From Gaetbulibacter sp. S0825 (GTDB taxonomy: Bacteria; Bacteroidota; Bacteroidia; Flavobacteriales; Flavobacteriaceae): a stretch of 64,000 nt of DNA. The notes under the pieces were generated by a model, which was not told where the DNA came from, ran no database searches, and saw nothing but the letters and a program-made list of their open reading frames with translations. The translations under genes were made by a program, and so were the position numbers. Location: assembly GCF_011777505.1 (NCBI RefSeq), contig NZ_JAATJT010000001.1:744001-808000 (forward strand). Reading direction: 5' to 3'. Shown here one piece after another: positions 33,369-43,010 of this stretch. How positions within the stretch are numbered: position 1 is the first letter of the stretch; each line of letters starts with the position of its first letter.

Positions 33369-35467
33369 TACTTTAAAATTTGAAAAGCTATAAGTGCAAC
33401 AATATAAGCTATTAAAGACATTCCAAACAATTGAATCATTGGCCACTTCCAACTATTAGTTTCGCGCTTTACAATTGCCAAAGTACTCATACATTGCATT
33501 GCGAAGGCATAAAAAAGCAAGAGGGAAATACCAGAAGCCAATGTGAATACTTTTTTACCATTATCATGAACCTCGTTGGCCATTCTATTTTTTATGGTTT
33601 TATCGTCATCATCTAAAGCGCTTCCAACGCTATATATAGTTGCCAATGTTCCTACAAAAACTTCACGAGCAGCAAACGATGTTACAAGCCCAATCCCAAT
33701 TTTCCAATCATAGCCCAATGGACGAATTACTGGCTCAATGGTTTTACCAACAATACCAATAAATGAATGTTCTAATTTATAAGAAGCAACTTTGTTTTCC
33801 AGTTGCTCACCTTGCAATTCTGGGTAAGTTTGTTCAACAATAGTTTCAGCATTATTAAATTCTTTCCCAGGCCCATACGATGCTAAAATCCAAAGCACAA
33901 TAGAGATAGCTAAAATTATTCTACCAGCTTCAAAAACAAATGTTTTTGTTTTTTCTATAACTGTTAATATTACATTTTTAAGCAGAGGGACTTTATAACT
34001 TGGCATCTCAATAACGAAAAATGTTTTTCGATTGGTTTTTAGAATTTTATCTAAAATATATGCCGAAAAAACTGCCATTCCAAAGCCTATTAAATAGAGC
34101 AACATTAGTGTCAATGCTTGGTAGCTTAGCCCAAGAAATCTCCCTTCAGGTACAACCAAAGCTATAATAATTAAATACACAGGTAGTCGTGCTGAACACG
34201 TTGTAAAAGGTGTTACTAGAATAGTAATTAATCGTTCTTTCCAGTTCTCAATATTTCTGGTTGCCATGATTGCTGGAATCGCACAAGCAGTACCAGAAAT
34301 TAATGGCACTATACTTTTTCCGCTTAACCCAAAACGTCGCATAATCCTGTCCATTAAAAACACTACTCGACTCATGTACCCACTTTCTTCCAATACGGCA
34401 ATAAACAGGAACAAAAAGGCGATTTGTGGAATAAAAATGACTATGCCACCAATTCCAGCCACAACACCTTCTGCAATTAAATCGGTTAGTTTTCCACCTC
34501 CAGGGAAGGTCATTTTTATCCAATCTGCTAAAGATGCAAAGGAGCTATCTATAAAATCCATTGGTACAGTCGCCCAATCGTAAATAGCTTGAAAAATGGT
34601 TAATAGAATCACAAAGAAGATGACATAACCCCAAACTTTATGCGTGAGAACTCTATCAAATTGAGCTCTTAATCCTTTAGCTTTAGTTACATCAATTGTC
34701 TGGCCTTCTTTTAGAACACTATTAATAAATTGATATCTTTTTATAGTTTCCTTTTGCTGTAAACGCTTTAATTCGCTTTTAGATTTAGTCTTAAATTTTG
34801 AAAAATCCAGTTCATTTCTATCGATTTTTCCAAAATTTGCATCTTGACTAATAACTACCCAAAGCTTATATAAATCTTGATTAGGAAATGCTTGCTTAAG
34901 GCTATTAAAATATTCTTTATCAATAGTTGAGGTGTCTAGACAAGGCGAGGTTGATAGTGTTTTGTAATTTTCAATAAGGGTTTTTAAGTCTGCAATACCT
35001 TCATTTTTGCGAGTACTAACTAACGCTATTTTTGTTTTAAGTTCTTTCTCTAATAATTCAATATTTAATGAAATTCCTTTCCTTGACATCCTATCTGCCA
35101 TGTTAATGACTAGAATTGCAGGAATTTTTAAATCTTTTATTTGTGTAAAAAGAAGAAGATTACGTTTTAAATTCTCAACATCGCTTACAATAACTGCAAC
35201 ATCAGGATAATCTTTGTCATTTTTATTTAACAGTAATTCAATAACAACATTTTCATCTAATGACGATGCATTCAAGCTGTAAGTTCCAGGAAGATCTAAA
35301 ATATGTGCTTTTACGCCGCGAGATAATTTGCAAATGCCTTCCTTTTTATCGACTGTAATACCAGGATAGTTTCCAACTTTTTGATTTAATCCAGTAAGGG
35401 CATTAAAAACTGATGTTTTTCCTGTATTTGGATTTCCTATTAATGCAACATTTATTTGTTTACTCAT
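33368..35467 (-). CDS. feoB: Ferrous iron transporter FeoB (complete)
   Basis: The 699-residue protein has the GTPase domain (G1 GNPNTGKTS near 11-19, G3 DLPGTYSL, G4 NMAD). A GDI-like helical region and two Gate repeats in the membrane follow (GYMSRVVFLMDRIM and SGTACAIPAIMATR). It imports Fe2+ across the inner membrane using GTP. It overlaps feoA by 8 nt. In contrast to the plus-strand system, GTPase and permease are in one chain here. Confidence 0.95.
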   Translation of the reverse strand: MSKQINVALIGNPNTGKTSVFNALTGLNQKVGNYPGITVDKKEGICKLSRGVKAHILDLPGTYSLNASSLDENVVIELLLNKNDKDYPDVAVIVSDVENLKRNLLLFTQIKDLKIPAILVINMADRMSRKGISLNIELLEKELKTKIALVSTRKNEGIADLKTLIENYKTLSTSPCLDTSTIDKEYFNSLKQAFPNQDLYKLWVVISQDANFGKIDRNELDFSKFKTKSKSELKRLQQKETIKRYQFINSVLKEGQTIDVTKAKGLRAQFDRVLTHKVWGYVIFFVILLTIFQAIYDWATVPMDFIDSSFASLADWIKMTFPGGGKLTDLIAEGVVAGIGGIVIFIPQIAFLFLFIAVLEESGYMSRVVFLMDRIMRRFGLSGKSIVPLISGTACAIPAIMATRNIENWKERLITILVTPFTTCSARLPVYLIIIALVVPEGRFLGLSYQALTLMLLYLIGFGMAVFSAYILDKILKTNRKTFFVIEMPSYKVPLLKNVILTVIEKTKTFVFEAGRIILAISIVLWILASYGPGKEFNNAETIVEQTYPELQGEQLENKVASYKLEHSFIGIVGKTIEPVIRPLGYDWKIGIGLVTSFAAREVFVGTLATIYSVGSALDDDDKTIKNRMANEVHDNGKKVFTLASGISLLLFYAFAMQCMSTLAIVKRETNSWKWPMIQLFGMSLIAYIVALIAFQILK

Positions 35468-35693
35468 TAATAATATCTATTAAAATTAATGCTGCTGTTT
35501 CTTTTCTAATGGCTAAATAACTATCATTTATATTGAGATATATAGGATCATGAAATGGTGCAACTTGTAGAAGTTCTACAATATTTCCTGATAAACAACC
35601 CATTTCTAGAAGTTTTAGTGGGATATCTTCAGAAGAGCTATCAACGATAATAGCTTTTTCACCTTTTTTTAAGTCGGCAATAGTTAAGGACAT
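35460..35693 (-). CDS. feoA: Ferrous iron transport protein FeoA
   Basis: The 77-residue SH3-like protein has LLEMGCLSGNIVELLQVAPFHDP and a later LAIRKE, matching FeoA, the small cytosolic partner needed for full FeoB activity. It is the first gene of the minus-strand feo operon. A -7 like TACTTTTG is at 35720-35727 on the minus strand, 27 nt before the ATG. Confidence 0.93.
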   Translation of the reverse strand: MSLTIADLKKGEKAIIVDSSSEDIPLKLLEMGCLSGNIVELLQVAPFHDPIYLNINDSYLAIRKETAALILIDIINE

Positions 35694-35736
35694 CCTTATT
35701 TAGATTCATTTTAAAGAAGCAAAAGTAATAAAAAGA

Positions 35737-36411
35737 TTATTCTTTATAGGACGCTTTTAAGATTTTTATATCATCAATTAAACGTTCAACTTCTTTCATG
35801 TCTGTACCATCGTAAAATCCTCTTATTTGACGTTCTTTATCAATGAGCATAAAATTTTCGGTATGTATCATATCAAAAGGGCCACCATCGCCATCATCTT
35901 TTACTGCTAGATACGATTTTCGAGCAAGCTCATAAATCTGTTTTTTATCGCCTGTAACCAAGTTCCATTTAGATGCGTTAACATCTTTTTCTTTGGCATA
36001 ACGTTTTAGTTGGGCTACTGTATCAATATCAGGAGTTACAGTATGTGATAGAATCATAACTTCATCATCGGTAATAAACTGTTTTTGTACTTCGTGCATA
36101 TTTTTTGTCATGATTGGACATATAGTTTGGCACGTAGTAAAAAAGAAATCTGCTACATAAATCTTGTTCTTATAATCGTCTTGTGTGATGATTTTTCCGT
36201 TTTGATTAGTCAAGCTAAAATCAGCTATTTTATGATATTTTTTTTGATATTGAATGGTAGTATCAACCAATTCTGAGCTTACCTGAGCAGGTTGATATAT
36301 TGGAAGCACTTTCTTTGGTTTCAATATCGAATAGAATATTGAAATAATAATTATGGAAAGAATAAGAAGACTTATTCCAAAGAATTTAAACTTTTTAAAA
36401 AAATCTAACAT
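35737..36411 (-). CDS. SCO1/SenC family protein
   Basis: The protein has 224 residues from the ATG at 36411. The frame opens at a TTG 8 codons earlier, but the ATG directly begins the membrane anchor. A single N-terminal helix is followed by a thioredoxin-fold domain with the copper/redox motif CQTIC and a distal His in MIHTENFML. SCO proteins deliver copper to, or reduce, the CuA site of cytochrome oxidase in the periplasm. A -7 like TATTTTTG lies at 36450-36457 on the minus strand. Confidence 0.9.
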   Translation of the reverse strand: MLDFFKKFKFFGISLLILSIIIISIFYSILKPKKVLPIYQPAQVSSELVDTTIQYQKKYHKIADFSLTNQNGKIITQDDYKNKIYVADFFFTTCQTICPIMTKNMHEVQKQFITDDEVMILSHTVTPDIDTVAQLKRYAKEKDVNASKWNLVTGDKKQIYELARKSYLAVKDDGDGGPFDMIHTENFMLIDKERQIRGFYDGTDMKEVERLIDDIKILKASYKE

Positions 36412-36530
36412 TTTGAGCTTCTTTTTGATTATCAATTTGAGATTGAGTGCAAAAATACGGACAAACCCTAAAAAATGCTATTAAATTATACCCAAAAAGA
36501 TAAAGAAACGTTAATGATAGTCTATTATGT

Positions 36531-36561
36531 TTTATAATGTAGCTTTAAAGTTTTACTTTTG
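36531..36561 (+). promoter_or_regulatory. Promoter of rseP
   Basis: TTTA at 36531 (3 of 4 with TTTG), a 19-nt spacer and a perfect -7 TACTTTTG at 36554-36561 lie 28 nt before the rseP ATG. Confidence 0.65.
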
Positions 36562-36589
36562 TGCGTTTATAAATTTTGACGAAGACTAA

Positions 36590-37930
36590 ATGGAGTTTGT
36601 TATTAAAATATCTCAATTTTTATTGAGCCTTTCATTACTAATCGTTTTACACGAATTAGGACATTTTATACCAGCAAAATTATTTAAAACTAGAGTAGAA
36701 AAATTCTACTTGTTTTTCGATATAAAATATTCACTATTTAAAAAGAAAATAGGCGAAACAGTTTACGGAATTGGATGGTTGCCTCTAGGAGGATATGTAA
36801 AAATATCTGGAATGATTGATGAGAGTATGGACAAGGAGCAAATGGCTGAAGAGCCAAAGCCTTGGGAGTTTCGTTCTAAACCAAGTTGGCAACGTTTAAT
36901 TATTATGCTTGGTGGTGTAACAGTTAACTTTATTTTGGCAGCAATTGTTTATATTTTTATGGCTTATGGTTATGGGGAATCTGATATTGCTGCAAATAGT
37001 ATTGAAGATGGTTATTTAGTTGAAAACACGTTGCTTAGAGATTTTGGATTACAAACAGGCGATAATGTTAAAGCAATTAATGACAATGAGATTGTAAATT
37101 ATTCAGATTTAAAAAAATATTTCTTAGAAGCTCAAGTAATTACTGTTGAACGTGATGGTGTTGAAAAGAAAATAACTTTGCCTGAAGACTTTTTGGGAAG
37201 ATTAAGTTCAAGCAATGAAAGAGGGTTTTTCGAGTTAAGAACACCGTTTATTATTAGTAAGGTTGTAGATACTTTAGCAAATAATGATAAAGACCTACAA
37301 AAAGGCGATACATTTGTATCATTGAATGGAAAAGAACTTAAGTATTTTGATCAGTTGGAAGATAGGTTAACCGATTTAAATGGTAAGACAGTAGAAGCTG
37401 AACTTTTAAGAGATGGAAATACAATTACCCGAACTTTAAATGTAGATGAAAATGGAAGATTAGGAATTATTTCTGGAGGAACATATAGTGACATTGAAAA
37501 GTTAGGCTATTACGATTTTATTAGAAAAGAGTATAATTTTGGAGAAAGCATAGGAGTTGGGTTAACTAGATTTAAAGATCAAATTAGTTCATATTGGATG
37601 CAGTTAAAACTAATTTTCACTCCAAGCACAGGAGCATACAAAGGTGTAGGAGGTTTTAAAGCTATTTTTGATATATTCCCAGATAATTGGAGTTGGGAAT
37701 CTTTTTGGAATATCACAGCATTTTTATCAATCATGTTAGGCGTGTTAAACTTACTTCCAATTCCAGCACTAGATGGAGGTCATGTTATGTTTTTGCTATA
37801 CGAAATGGTGTCAGGAAGAAAGCCTAGCGATAAGTTTATGGAGTATGCCCAAATGATAGGATTCTTTATATTAATAGCTTTGGTACTTTTTGCCAATGGG
37901 AACGATATTTTCAAGGCTTTTACTAATTAA
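36590..37930 (+). CDS. rseP: RIP site-2 metalloprotease RseP
   Basis: The 446-residue membrane protease has the zinc motif HELGH at residues 21-25 and the second ligand motif PALDGGHV near residue 393. Two PDZ-like regions lie between them. It cuts transmembrane anchors such as anti-sigma factors inside the membrane. No anti-sigma gene is adjacent. tRNA-Asn follows downstream. Confidence 0.94.
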   Translation: MEFVIKISQFLLSLSLLIVLHELGHFIPAKLFKTRVEKFYLFFDIKYSLFKKKIGETVYGIGWLPLGGYVKISGMIDESMDKEQMAEEPKPWEFRSKPSWQRLIIMLGGVTVNFILAAIVYIFMAYGYGESDIAANSIEDGYLVENTLLRDFGLQTGDNVKAINDNEIVNYSDLKKYFLEAQVITVERDGVEKKITLPEDFLGRLSSSNERGFFELRTPFIISKVVDTLANNDKDLQKGDTFVSLNGKELKYFDQLEDRLTDLNGKTVEAELLRDGNTITRTLNVDENGRLGIISGGTYSDIEKLGYYDFIRKEYNFGESIGVGLTRFKDQISSYWMQLKLIFTPSTGAYKGVGGFKAIFDIFPDNWSWESFWNITAFLSIMLGVLNLLPIPALDGGHVMFLLYEMVSGRKPSDKFMEYAQMIGFFILIALVLFANGNDIFKAFTN

Positions 37931-37948
37931 AGTTTTTTGAATATTATA

Positions 37949-37979
37949 TTTGTAGTATATAAAAAATAATATATATTTG
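37949..37979 (+). promoter_or_regulatory. Consensus Bacteroidota promoter of tRNA-Asn
   Basis: TTTG at 37949-37952, an exact 19-nt spacer and TATATTTG at 37972-37979 match both consensus boxes with no mismatch. The tRNA begins 24 nt past the -7. Confidence 0.92.
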
Positions 37980-38003
37980 CGCTCGCAAAAGCGGAAAAAA
38001 CAC

Positions 38004-38077
38004 TCCTCTTTAGCTCAGTTGGTTAGAGCATCTGACTGTTAATCAGAGGGTCCTTGGTTCGAGTCCAAGAAGGGGAG
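38004..38077 (+). tRNA. tRNA-Asn (anticodon GTT)
   Basis: The 74-nt cloverleaf has a 7-bp acceptor stem TCCTCTT/AAGGGGA with one T-G wobble, a D stem GCTC/GAGC, and an anticodon stem TCTGA/TCAGA. The loop is CTGTTAA, anticodon at 38038-38040. The T stem is CTTGG/CCAAG with loop TTCGAGT, and the discriminator is G. CCA is not encoded. It stands alone with its own promoter and terminator. Confidence 0.97.
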
Positions 38078-38081
38078 CAAG

Positions 38082-38113
38082 AAAAATCCAGACATTTAAT
38101 GTCTGGATTTTTT
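38082..38113. terminator. Terminator shared by tRNA-Asn and the converging propeller pseudogene
   Basis: The stem AAAAATCCAGACAT pairs with ATGTCTGGATTTTT around loop TTA, flanked by A and T runs. It starts 5 nt after the tRNA and 3 nt beyond the outer stop codon (38116-38118) of the minus-strand propeller reading frame, so it works for both. Confidence 0.9.
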
Positions 38114-38115
38114 GT

Positions 38116-39063
38116 TTAACTACGAATCAATCTTTTACTCTTAAAATCAATCTCATAGATCGTTTTAATCTTAAAGTTCTTATCAGTTATAATAACTCTT
38201 GGACCTAAATGGGTTTTATTATAACCAGCTTCCATAATATAATATTTTCCGTTTTTGTAAAACACACCTGTAGGGTTTCAGAATAGTTTTGAAGTATAGA
38301 CAACCTCAGGAGTCCCATCGTTATTAATTTTAGTAATAGTTCTATTAGCATTTTCGGTAATTAAAGGCCTTTGGTCATGCGAAAAAGCGATATCATAAAA
38401 CAGTTGATGATTCTTTTCTTCAAATATTGGATTTTTAGGGTTTTGTGGCATTAAATTATTACTAATCTCAACCAATCCTTCCGTTTTGTTCCACTTAAAA
38501 AGTGTTCCGTTATTATGTCTGGAATCAGTAATCCATAAATTACCCTCAACATCAGTTGTTAAAGCACTAACCCTATCAAATTCCCTATCAAGCAAAGGTT
38601 TTGTTTTACCATCTAACGGTTTAATATGAAGTTGTTTATTCATAGAGAAATAGATGTTTTTATAATCATTGGAAAGCGCAAAATTTTGTCCATGAAATTC
38701 ATCCCAATCATCTGTAAAAAGTAATGTGTCCAATGTCTTTGTGTTGGTTTCATATTTAAACAAATAGTTGTGACCTTCTCCTTCAATTTCTCCTGTTCTC
38801 CAAATAGCAATGCCTGCAAAAATTTCATTTTTGTTATTAATATAAATTTGATGTGCATGAAATTTTTCAAAAACAGCCTCGAGTTCTTCAGTGTTTGGAT
38901 CTAATCGCCAAAGTGTACCATCTCCATTATGCATTACATCAGCAAAATAAATACAGCCATTGTCATCAACAACAATTCCCCAAGATGGATGTGCAAGTAA
39001 TTTAGTTGAACAGGTTAAAAGAAAAACAAAGAGAGTTAAAAAGAGAGATTTTCTTGTATTCAT
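38116..39063 (-). pseudogene. Exported beta-propeller (NHL/SMP-30-like) protein gene interrupted by an in-frame TGA
   Basis: From the ATG at 39063 (signal peptide MNTRKSLFLTLFVFLL, ending LLAHP) the frame encodes 261 residues of an NHL/gluconolactonase-like propeller (WGIVVDDNGCIYFAD, LWITDSRHNNGTLFKW). It meets TGA at 38280-38278 after SKLF. Past this stop the same frame stays open for 53 codons (NPTGVFYKNGKYYIMEAGYN and onwards) to TAA at 38118-38116, just before the terminator. The extension looks like genuine propeller sequence, and a W codon TGG changed to TGA explains it simply. It may be a broken gene, a sequencing error or a read-through product. The shorter frame could still be translated. 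Confidence 0.78.
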
Positions 39064-39228
39064 AGCTAAAGCTTTCAAGTAAAATACAAATAATGTAAAA
39101 GTTAAGTGTTTCTTTAACAATACTTTATAATTGAAGCAATGTATATGTAATTGATTAACAAATGTTCTCTAATTTCTTTTATCTTTAAAGAGTATTTATT
39201 TAAATGGCTCTACTTTAATTTTTTTATT

Positions 39229-40857
39229 ATGAAGAAATGCAAAATAATTTTATGTGGTTTTTTAGTAATTGTTATGTTGTTTGGCTGTTCAAATAATGCA
39301 GCTAACAAAGAAAATGGCTTAGAATCTATTACAGTAAAAGATTTAAAACATCATTTAGAATTTTTATCGGCTGATGAATTTTTAGGAAGAGATACACCAT
39401 CTAACGAATTAAAAATAGCATCACAATATTTAGCGAAAATGGCAAAGAATTATGGATTAAAACCTTTAATGCCTAACAACTCATATTTTCAATTAATGCC
39501 GCTAAAAACCACAAGAATTTCAGCAAGCGAAACCTCTATAACATTAATCACAAAATCTGGCAATAAGGTATATAAATATCTTGAAGATTTTGGAATTGGG
39601 GATAGTGATGTTTCTTCAGGAATCATTAAAGGAGATCTCCTTTTTCTTGGGCTAGGACATCAAACACTAGATAATACATGGGATGATTTAAAAGACAAAA
39701 ACATTACAGGAAAAGTAGTGGTAATTTTAGATGCCGATTTACCACGAACACATGCTTTAAGAAGCGATGGCACAGGAATGTTATTGAGGGCTAGAGCAAA
39801 AAAACTTACCGAATTAGGTGCAGAAGCAGTAATAAAAATAATTGATAATAAAAGAGAGAAGCAATTTCAAGAAGAAGAATATCAATTCATTACCAATAAA
39901 AAAAGTAGTGTATTAAACAAAGCAAAAATTGATAGTATAGAAGCAAAACTTAGCTACAACAGTATTGAAGTTAGGCATCAAATGGCATCAGATATTCTTG
40001 GGATCTCTACACAAGAAATAAATAATATGTTTGTAGAGCTTAAAAAGGGCAATCAAATAGATGGACATGATATTTTAAACAAAACAATTCATATTAAGGT
40101 TCAAGTTGATAAAGGAGAGGACAATTCAAGAAATGTGTTAGCCTATATAGAAGGTAGTAATCCAAAACTGAAAGATGAATTTGTAATTTTAGGTGCGCAT
40201 TACGATCATATTGGAATCTCCGAAAATGGTGTTTTCAATGGGGCAAACGATAATGGTTCAGGAACAGTTGGTTTGTTAGAAACTGCACAAGCTATGTCAG
40301 CTCAAAATCCTGAAAGATCAGTTCTTTTTGTTTGGTTTACTGGTGAAGAAAAAGGACTATGGGGTTCAAAATATTTTGTTGCTAATTCTCCGATACCATT
40401 AGAAAAAATAAGTGCTGTTATAAATCTAGATGTCATTAGCGGCACGGACATGGACAAAGTAACCGTAACAGGCGGTGAAGTACTAAGTTCTACTTTGGAG
40501 AATTTAATTTCCGAAGCGAGCAAGAATAAATTAAAACTTGATTACATGAAAGAAACTCCTAGTACATACCAATTCTTCTTTACAAGAAGTGATCATTTTC
40601 CATTTTTAATGAATGGAATCCCTTCAGTTTGGCTTGGTGCACATAGTGATGATGATAATCATGTACATCACGTTAATGATACAGCGGAAGCTGTTAATTT
40701 TGAAAAAATGGAAAAAATAACAAAACTCTCATACCTGTTAGGATTAGAGATTGCCAATTATCCAACAATGATGTCACTGGACGTAAACCCTTCAATAACG
40801 AAAAGAGGAGCTCATAATACAGATTTTGATTGGCAAAAAGAGATTAAAAAAAATTAA
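39229..40857 (+). CDS. M28 family metallopeptidase, lipoprotein
   Basis: The protein has 542 residues from the ATG at 39229, which opens a lipoprotein signal with lipobox MLFGC. The 26 codons upstream are not signal-like. A PA-like insert domain (about 150-300) precedes the M28 catalytic part. Zinc-binding motifs are GAHYDHIG, GANDNGSGT and WFTGEEKGLWGS, with a final His in RSDHFPFL. It is probably an aminopeptidase facing the periplasm or the cell surface. Confidence 0.9.
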   Translation: MKKCKIILCGFLVIVMLFGCSNNAANKENGLESITVKDLKHHLEFLSADEFLGRDTPSNELKIASQYLAKMAKNYGLKPLMPNNSYFQLMPLKTTRISASETSITLITKSGNKVYKYLEDFGIGDSDVSSGIIKGDLLFLGLGHQTLDNTWDDLKDKNITGKVVVILDADLPRTHALRSDGTGMLLRARAKKLTELGAEAVIKIIDNKREKQFQEEEYQFITNKKSSVLNKAKIDSIEAKLSYNSIEVRHQMASDILGISTQEINNMFVELKKGNQIDGHDILNKTIHIKVQVDKGEDNSRNVLAYIEGSNPKLKDEFVILGAHYDHIGISENGVFNGANDNGSGTVGLLETAQAMSAQNPERSVLFVWFTGEEKGLWGSKYFVANSPIPLEKISAVINLDVISGTDMDKVTVTGGEVLSSTLENLISEASKNKLKLDYMKETPSTYQFFFTRSDHFPFLMNGIPSVWLGAHSDDDNHVHHVNDTAEAVNFEKMEKITKLSYLLGLEIANYPTMMSLDVNPSITKRGAHNTDFDWQKEIKKN

Positions 40858-40906
40858 TTTAACTTACCAAATCAAATTATGCTAACCTGCTTCAAATATT
40901 ACAAAA

Positions 40907-41317
40907 ATGAAGCAAACACTATTACTTTTAATTTTCTGTATTGGGTTTATAAATCTTACAGAAGGACAAGAAATGCTAACAACAAACCAAACACCTCAGG
41001 AACAACACGATTTTCACATTAGCAAGAAAAAAGAAAATAACTTGGCAGGATGGATAACTTTGGGTAGCGGAACAGCCATGATAATTGGAGGTTTAGGATG
41101 GAATCTTAGCGGTGGAATTGTTGATGGGGATTCCACAAATAATAACAAAGGCCTTTGGTTATCTTACTTAGGAGGAGCTACTATTTTTGCAAGCATTCCA
41201 CTATTTATTGCTGCTGGGAAGCATAAAAGAAAAGCAAAAATACAACTGCAACAGGGTGTTGTAGGGCTTTATAATAATGTAAATTATTCAGGATTATCGA
41301 TTTCATTTTCATTCTGA
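40907..41317 (+). CDS. Small exported or membrane protein of unknown function
   Basis: The 136-residue protein has a signal peptide ending TEGQ, then two glycine-rich hydrophobic stretches (WITLGSGTAMIIGGLGW and LSYLGGATIFASIPLFIAAG). It ends in a short beta-like tail (SGLSISFSF) with an aromatic last residue, as often seen in outer-membrane proteins. It lies between two peptidase genes on the same strand. I do not recognise the family. Confidence 0.65.
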   Translation: MKQTLLLLIFCIGFINLTEGQEMLTTNQTPQEQHDFHISKKKENNLAGWITLGSGTAMIIGGLGWNLSGGIVDGDSTNNNKGLWLSYLGGATIFASIPLFIAAGKHKRKAKIQLQQGVVGLYNNVNYSGLSISFSF

Positions 41318-41359
41318 TGTCATCGAAATTTATAATAAATTAACTTAAAGAACTAACTA

Positions 41360-42967
41360 ATGTCAACCAACCACAAAAAAATCACAGTACTTATTTTGAG
41401 TATTATATGTTTAGGGTTTTCTCAAACAGTATTTTCTCAAAAAAAATTATCTAAGAAAAGAATTGAAGCACTTAAAACTGAAGTAGCCCAAATTGTAGAA
41501 TCAAACCACAAGCAGTCACAAATTATGGTCGATAAAGTTTTTAGCTTTTCCGAATTAGGTTTTCAGGAAATCGAATCGTCTAAATATTTAACAAGCATAC
41601 TTGAAGATAATGGTTTTGAAATTGAAAAGGCTGTTTCTGGAATTCCAACAGCGTGGTTTGCTACGTGGAGTAATGGAGAAGGACCTGTAATTGCACTTGG
41701 AAGCGATGTCGATTGTATTCCAAAAGCATCTCAATATCCTGGAATAGCCTATCATAAACCAATAGTTGAAGGTGCACCAGGACATGGCGAAGGTCATAAT
41801 GCTGGAATTCCATTAAATATCACAGCGGTATTGGCAGTAAAACAAATTATGGAGCGCGAAAATATTGGGGGAACACTCATACTTTGGCCAGGAATTGCCG
41901 AAGAACTTGTGGCTGCAAAAGCGTGGTACACACGAGATGGTTTATTTGATAATATCGATATGTGCATTTTTACTCATGTAAGTAGCAATTTATCAGTATC
42001 CTATGGTGCCGCGAGAGGTACAGGATTAATTTCGGTTGAGTATACCTTTGAAGGAGAAGCTGCACATTCTGCTGGATCGCCATGGCGTGGAAGAAGTGCT
42101 TTAGACGCTGCAGAACTTATGAATGTTGGATGGAACTACAAACGCGAACATTTGCATCCATTAAAAAGATCACATTCAATATTTACAGATGCTGGTGATC
42201 AACCAAATGTTGTGCCATCAAAAGCTTCAATTTGGTATTATTTTAGAGATGTAACCTATGAAGGTATCATGGAAATGTACAATGAAGCCAACGATATAGC
42301 AAAAGGTGCTGCTTTAATGACAAAAACCAAAATGAGTTCAAAAATTTTGGGTACTGCATGGCCTAGACATTTTAATAAAACTATTGCCGAGACCATGTAT
42401 GAAAATATAAAAACTGTAGGCTTACCAGAATGGTCTAAAGAAGACCAGACACTTGCAATAGCTGTGCAAACTGAAGTTAATTCTAATAGAAAAGAAGGAT
42501 TAAGTAAAGAACTGAGTAAATTAGGACTTCCAATTAAAACCCCAGTTAGTGGAGGTTCGGATGATATTGGAGATGTTTCTTGGAAGGTGCCTACGGTAAC
42601 AATGCGATTTCCATCTAATATTCCTGGGTTACAAGGTCACCATTGGAGCAACGCCATAGCTATGGCTACACCAATAGCTCATAAAGGTGTAACTGTAGGA
42701 GCTAAAGTAGAGGCAATGACAATTATTGACTTTTTAACGAAGCCAGATTTAGTAAAACAAGCCTGGGACTATTTTAATAATGAGCAAAGTAAAAAAACTA
42801 AATACCAACCAATGATTTCAGCTGATGACTTGCCACCTATTTATCTTAATGAAGACAAGCAAAACCAATTTAGAAGTCAACTAGAGAAGTTTTATTATGA
42901 TGAAACTAAGTATAAATCGTATCTAGAACAATTAGGAATTACCTATCCTACTTTAAAGAAAGATTAA
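41360..42967 (+). CDS. M20-type amidohydrolase, AbgB-like, exported
   Basis: The 535-residue protein has an N-terminal signal segment (ending VFSQ). It has M20/amidohydrolase features: LGSDVDCIP, the PGHGEGHNAG metal motif, ELVAAKAWY, and a dimerisation domain beginning YTFEGEAAHSAGSPWRGRSA. Near the end it has SGGSDDIGDVSW and PGLQGHHWSNAIA. It resembles p-aminobenzoyl-glutamate hydrolase subunit B and peptidase-like N-acyl amino-acid hydrolases. The true substrate is unknown. Confidence 0.87.
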   Translation: MSTNHKKITVLILSIICLGFSQTVFSQKKLSKKRIEALKTEVAQIVESNHKQSQIMVDKVFSFSELGFQEIESSKYLTSILEDNGFEIEKAVSGIPTAWFATWSNGEGPVIALGSDVDCIPKASQYPGIAYHKPIVEGAPGHGEGHNAGIPLNITAVLAVKQIMERENIGGTLILWPGIAEELVAAKAWYTRDGLFDNIDMCIFTHVSSNLSVSYGAARGTGLISVEYTFEGEAAHSAGSPWRGRSALDAAELMNVGWNYKREHLHPLKRSHSIFTDAGDQPNVVPSKASIWYYFRDVTYEGIMEMYNEANDIAKGAALMTKTKMSSKILGTAWPRHFNKTIAETMYENIKTVGLPEWSKEDQTLAIAVQTEVNSNRKEGLSKELSKLGLPIKTPVSGGSDDIGDVSWKVPTVTMRFPSNIPGLQGHHWSNAIAMATPIAHKGVTVGAKVEAMTIIDFLTKPDLVKQAWDYFNNEQSKKTKYQPMISADDLPPIYLNEDKQNQFRSQLEKFYYDETKYKSYLEQLGITYPTLKKD

Positions 42968-42980
42968 ATCATAAATGAAT

Positions 42981-43010
42981 AAGAGCTACATATTATATGT
43001 GGCTCTTATA
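42981..43010 (+). terminator. Probable terminator after the amidohydrolase gene
   Basis: A 12-bp stem AAGAGCTACATA/TATGTGGCTCTT (one T-G pair) with loop TTA lies 13 nt past the stop. The T-run after it is short. The rest of the gap to 43261 holds a lone TATATTTG at 43208-43215 and nothing else recognisable. Confidence 0.55.

Noticed and set aside
34248-34583. Two overlapping frames inside feoB on both strands
   Set aside because: They lie wholly within the conserved Gate-domain coding region of feoB and have shadow-like composition.
38278-38280. TGA read as selenocysteine
   Set aside because: No selenocysteine machinery or hairpin element is seen, the family is not a selenoprotein family, and a Trp codon change is simpler.
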